A DNA stretch of 32,980 nt from an uncultured Sphingomonas sp. (GTDB lineage: Bacteria > Pseudomonadota > Alphaproteobacteria > Sphingomonadales > Sphingomonadaceae). A program made the translations under genes and the position numbers. The notes under the pieces were generated by a model. The model was not told where the DNA came from. It worked only from the letters and a program-made list of their open reading frames with translations, and did no database searches. The stretch lies in contig NZ_CAMLAC010000018.1 in NCBI RefSeq assembly GCF_946477935.1, forward strand, positions 1 through 32,980, in the 5' to 3' direction. Positions 30,462 through 32,980 of this stretch are shown here, in pieces (within the stretch, counting starts at the first letter, position 1; the number at the start of each line of letters is the position of its first letter).

Positions 30462-31556
30462 TCAGGGGTCGAGTGGATCGAGCGGATCGATCCGTAGAGA
30501 GGCAGCATCGGGACGGAAGGTGATCGTGTTCGGAGACGGGCGCGACCCGATCCGGCCGGATTGGTAACCCAGCTCGCGCTGATTGCGCGCCGTGAACGCG
30601 GGGCTGGCGATCGCGTCGATATGCCCAATGTTGCTGACGACGAGTGCGTCGCGATCGAGTGGTGCACGCAGAGCGATCAGCCGGCGGGTGGCGTTGCGCA
30701 GGTTGGTGGTCGTGTGCCGGGCATAGGGTTCGATGATGACCGCGTCGGCGGGAATGCCGAACCGCTGGATCAACGCGCGGCGCATCTCGATCGCCTCGAC
30801 ATGCGGCGTGTCGCGGGGGTGGACTGCGCTGCCGCTGACGATGATGAACGGCGCCAGCCCTTGCGCGAACAGCTCGGCGGCCATGCGGACATTCGCCTTG
30901 CCGCGTGCACTGAGCGCGGTGGTGGAGTCCTCTGGCCCGACGCCCAGCGCGATGATCGCGGTGTAGGGGAAGCGCGGCCAGTCCAGCCGCCGTGCCCTGG
31001 CCACTGCGCCGGCGTTGTAGCGTTGGTCGAGCGGCTCGAACGCGATTGCGGCGTTCTTGTCATTGGCGTCCAGCAAAGCGAGCGCCAGCGACAGGCTGGG
31101 GTCGCCTGCAACCGCCGGATCGCTTGCCTGCGCGGTGGCGAGCAGAACCGCATCGGCGACCACCGCGGCAAAGGCCGGGGTGCCGAACCCCTCGTCGGAA
31201 CCGTCTACCAGCGGATAGCGAGGCAGCTTGCCAACGCCATAGATGCGCAGCACCTCATTCAGTCCATCGATCTCGCGGCGGACGTCGGCCGCCCTGGCAC
31301 CGGCGTTGCGGGCGAGGGCATCCCGTTCCTCGTCACGCCAGATCGCCGCCTCGACCACGCAGGGTGCGGTACCGGCGCAGGCGTCAATCCGGCGCTGACG
31401 CACCGGATCGATCGGCAGATGCCCGCCCAGCGATGGGAACAGCCGTGCGGCCATCGCTGCCAGTTGCGCGTCGCGGACCGGCGCGGCAGCGGCTGGGATT
31501 GGGGCTACGGCGATCAACGCCGCGACCAATACCGCTGCCGCGCCGCGGCTCACCAT
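30462..31556 (-). CDS. Exported DUF218/YdcF-SanA-type protein
   Basis: The 364-residue protein has a signal peptide (about residues 1-25) and an N-terminal helical segment of its own. From about residue 195 it has the DUF218 (YdcF/ElyC/SanA) domain: IIALGVGPEDSTTALSARGK, ELFAQGLAPFIIVSGSAVHP, EAIEMRRALIQRFGIPADAVIIEPYARHTTTNLRNA, and LVVSNIGHIDAIASPAF. The Glu-Pro and ART/HTTTN motifs are typical. DUF218 proteins affect envelope integrity, but the biochemistry is unsettled. ATG 31556 lies inside the end of the TonB receptor gene (7-nt overlap), so they form an operon. The C-terminus carries a DPLDPLDP repeat. Confidence 0.87.
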   Translation of the reverse strand: MVSRGAAAVLVAALIAVAPIPAAAAPVRDAQLAAMAARLFPSLGGHLPIDPVRQRRIDACAGTAPCVVEAAIWRDEERDALARNAGARAADVRREIDGLNEVLRIYGVGKLPRYPLVDGSDEGFGTPAFAAVVADAVLLATAQASDPAVAGDPSLSLALALLDANDKNAAIAFEPLDQRYNAGAVARARRLDWPRFPYTAIIALGVGPEDSTTALSARGKANVRMAAELFAQGLAPFIIVSGSAVHPRDTPHVEAIEMRRALIQRFGIPADAVIIEPYARHTTTNLRNATRRLIALRAPLDRDALVVSNIGHIDAIASPAFTARNQRELGYQSGRIGSRPSPNTITFRPDAASLRIDPLDPLDP

Positions 31557-32980
31557 GACTTGCTGACGATGAAGCGCACGCTGCGGCCGAAGATCGGGCG
31601 GCCATAGATCGCATCGCGCGAGGTCTGCCCGTCCAGCTGGTCGGTGCGCGGATTGCCCTCGGTCAGTCCCTTGTTGTTGAAGATGTTGTCGCCCACCACC
31701 TGGAACTGGAAGCCGCCATGCGTCAGCGTCGCGCCCAGCCCGAAGATGTTGTACGACGGCAGCCGCGTGTTGTTGAACAGGTCGACATAGCGGCGCCCGA
31801 CATATTCGTACCGGCCGTACAGCTCGAACTGGTCGCCCCCTAAGTCGAACGACAGCGTGGGGCGGACATTGCCGAAGACCTTGGGTTCGCGGATGATCTG
31901 CTTGCCGTTCACCGCCGACGGATCGGCGCCCGCGCTGTTTTCCAGATTCTTGTATTGCGGGTCCTGATAGGTGAACGATCCCGACACGAAGAACCAGCGC
32001 GCCGGCGCCAGCGTGCCGTCGACCTCCACGCCCTTGACCTCGGCCTCGCCGATGAACGGCACCGCCTGGTCGTTTCGCCCCGTCGCCGGGTTGAACGCCA
32101 CGAACGAGGCGTTGAACGGATCGAACTTGGTGTAGAAGCCCGTCAGGTACAGGTAGTTGCGGCCGAACGACGCCTTCAGCCCGGCCTCATACTGGTCGGC
32201 CTGCGTCTTCACCAGCACGGGGTTGATATTGTAATAGCTGCTCGACTGCGGCGGCACCTCCAGATGCGATGCGCGCAGATAGCCGCCGAAATGGTCGCTG
32301 ACGTCGTAATTGGCGCCGATCGTCCAGTTGGTCGCGGTCGGGCTGTCGCGGCGCGACTGCCGCCCCCCGTCGAACCCGCGCACCGTGTTGTCGGCCAGCG
32401 TCGCCGGATCGCCGAGATTCACCGAGGTCGAGGTCAGGCCATAGCCGTCGATATGATACCATTCATGCCGGATGCCGCCATCCAGCCGCAGCCCGGGCAC
32501 GATCTCCCAGGTGTCGTTTGCGTAGAGCGCATAGACGGTGGAATCGACCTCGCCCTGGTTGAGCGTCGTGCCGTAGCGCAGCACGCCCCGGTCGGTGACG
32601 GAGCCGAGCACCGCGCCGCTCGCCGAATAGGCGAACAGGTCCAGCGTCCGCGGCTGGCCGCGCACCTCCATCAGGTAATCCTGATAGACCGCCTTGTTGG
32701 TCAGGCCATAGGCAGAGGCATAGCCGCCCAGCCGCAGGTCGTGCGTGCCGATGCCCGTGTCGAACTTGCGCGTCACGCTGACATCGCCCTGCCCCGAATA
32801 GAAGCTGGAGCCGACGCCGCGATACTGGCCCTGCACGACCAGCCCGGACGCGCTGTAGGGGTCATAGGCCGTCGCGCCGTTGGTACCCGCGATCGCATAG
32901 CCCAGCCGCGCGACCGGGTTGGCGGCGCTGCCGAACGCGGCATCGGCCGCGCTGCGGAACCCTGCGGCGAACGCATTGGC
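31550..32980 (-). CDS. TonB-dependent outer-membrane receptor, 5' end beyond the window
   Basis: The frame is open to the right edge (476 residues visible) and encodes the barrel of a TonB-dependent siderophore-type receptor. Visible parts include IAGTNGATAYDPYSASGLVVQGQYRG near the edge, repeated extracellular-loop and strand sequences (YALYANDTWEIVPGLRLDGGIRHEWYHIDG, YLRASHLEVPPQSSSYYNINPVLVKTQADQYEAGLK), and the C-terminal SVRFIVSKSW strand. The signal peptide and plug lie outside. It transports an unknown chelate or glycan. It overlaps the downstream DUF218 gene, and no Zur or Fur box is visible in the part I can see. Confidence 0.9.
   Translation of the reverse strand, partial: ANAFAAGFRSAADAAFGSAANPVARLGYAIAGTNGATAYDPYSASGLVVQGQYRGVGSSFYSGQGDVSVTRKFDTGIGTHDLRLGGYASAYGLTNKAVYQDYLMEVRGQPRTLDLFAYSASGAVLGSVTDRGVLRYGTTLNQGEVDSTVYALYANDTWEIVPGLRLDGGIRHEWYHIDGYGLTSTSVNLGDPATLADNTVRGFDGGRQSRRDSPTATNWTIGANYDVSDHFGGYLRASHLEVPPQSSSYYNINPVLVKTQADQYEAGLKASFGRNYLYLTGFYTKFDPFNASFVAFNPATGRNDQAVPFIGEAEVKGVEVDGTLAPARWFFVSGSFTYQDPQYKNLENSAGADPSAVNGKQIIREPKVFGNVRPTLSFDLGGDQFELYGRYEYVGRRYVDLFNNTRLPSYNIFGLGATLTHGGFQFQVVGDNIFNNKGLTEGNPRTDQLDGQTSRDAIYGRPIFGRSVRFIVSKSW

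Noticed and set aside
1..32980. CRISPR arrays, tRNA and rRNA genes
   Set aside because: No regularly spaced direct repeats and no tRNA or rRNA-like sequence was seen on reading the window; a covariance search was not possible.

Overview
The window looks like a chromosomal or large-plasmid segment from a GC-rich alphaproteobacterium, most likely a sphingomonad (Sphingomonas-type). This rests on protein style only (Crp/Fnr, y4iL-type catalases, COG0523/MerC/Zur cluster, many TonB receptors and hydrolases), because no rRNA, tRNA or marker gene is present.

Positions 1-7000 hold a truncated cyclic-nucleotide-domain regulator on the minus strand. Divergent from it is a plus-strand run: an exported HSL-type esterase, a catalase-family heme protein, a long ORF joining an epoxide-hydrolase-like enzyme to an exported MRJP/gluconolactonase-like beta-propeller, a second catalase-family paralog, and an SDR dehydrogenase. 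Positions 7000-13530 are accessory and scarred. They contain gene-poor DNA, a type I secretion ABC transporter that has lost its N-terminus, its HlyD adaptor, a serine-recombinase scrap, an IS5-type transposase scrap, and an IS5-family element carrying an intact IS1111-group (IS110 family) element inside its transposase gene.

Positions 13534-24174 are the most coherent and interesting part: a divergent gene set that reads as a zinc-starvation island. To the left run a ZigA-like COG0523 GTPase, DUF1826, an exported M3 metallopeptidase, a TonB receptor and an exported Fe/Mn superoxide dismutase. To the right run MerC-like, a second His-rich COG0523 GTPase, Zur, PhoX/DUF839 and a small NTF2-like protein, the first four joined by ATGA overlaps. 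A Zur-like palindrome sits in the 45-bp gap between the two arms. The SOD and PhoX are zinc-independent counterparts of the zinc enzymes SodC and PhoA, which suggests a zinc-sparing program in the cell envelope.

Positions 24175-32980 hold gene-poor DNA, a MetX-like exported hydrolase, an SDR gene divergent from an HxlR regulator with a visible operator-like palindrome, an exported alpha/beta hydrolase overlapping a serine beta-lactamase-like lipoprotein, an IS110 C-terminal fragment, and a TonB receptor (cut by the window edge) overlapping a DUF218/YdcF-type exported protein.
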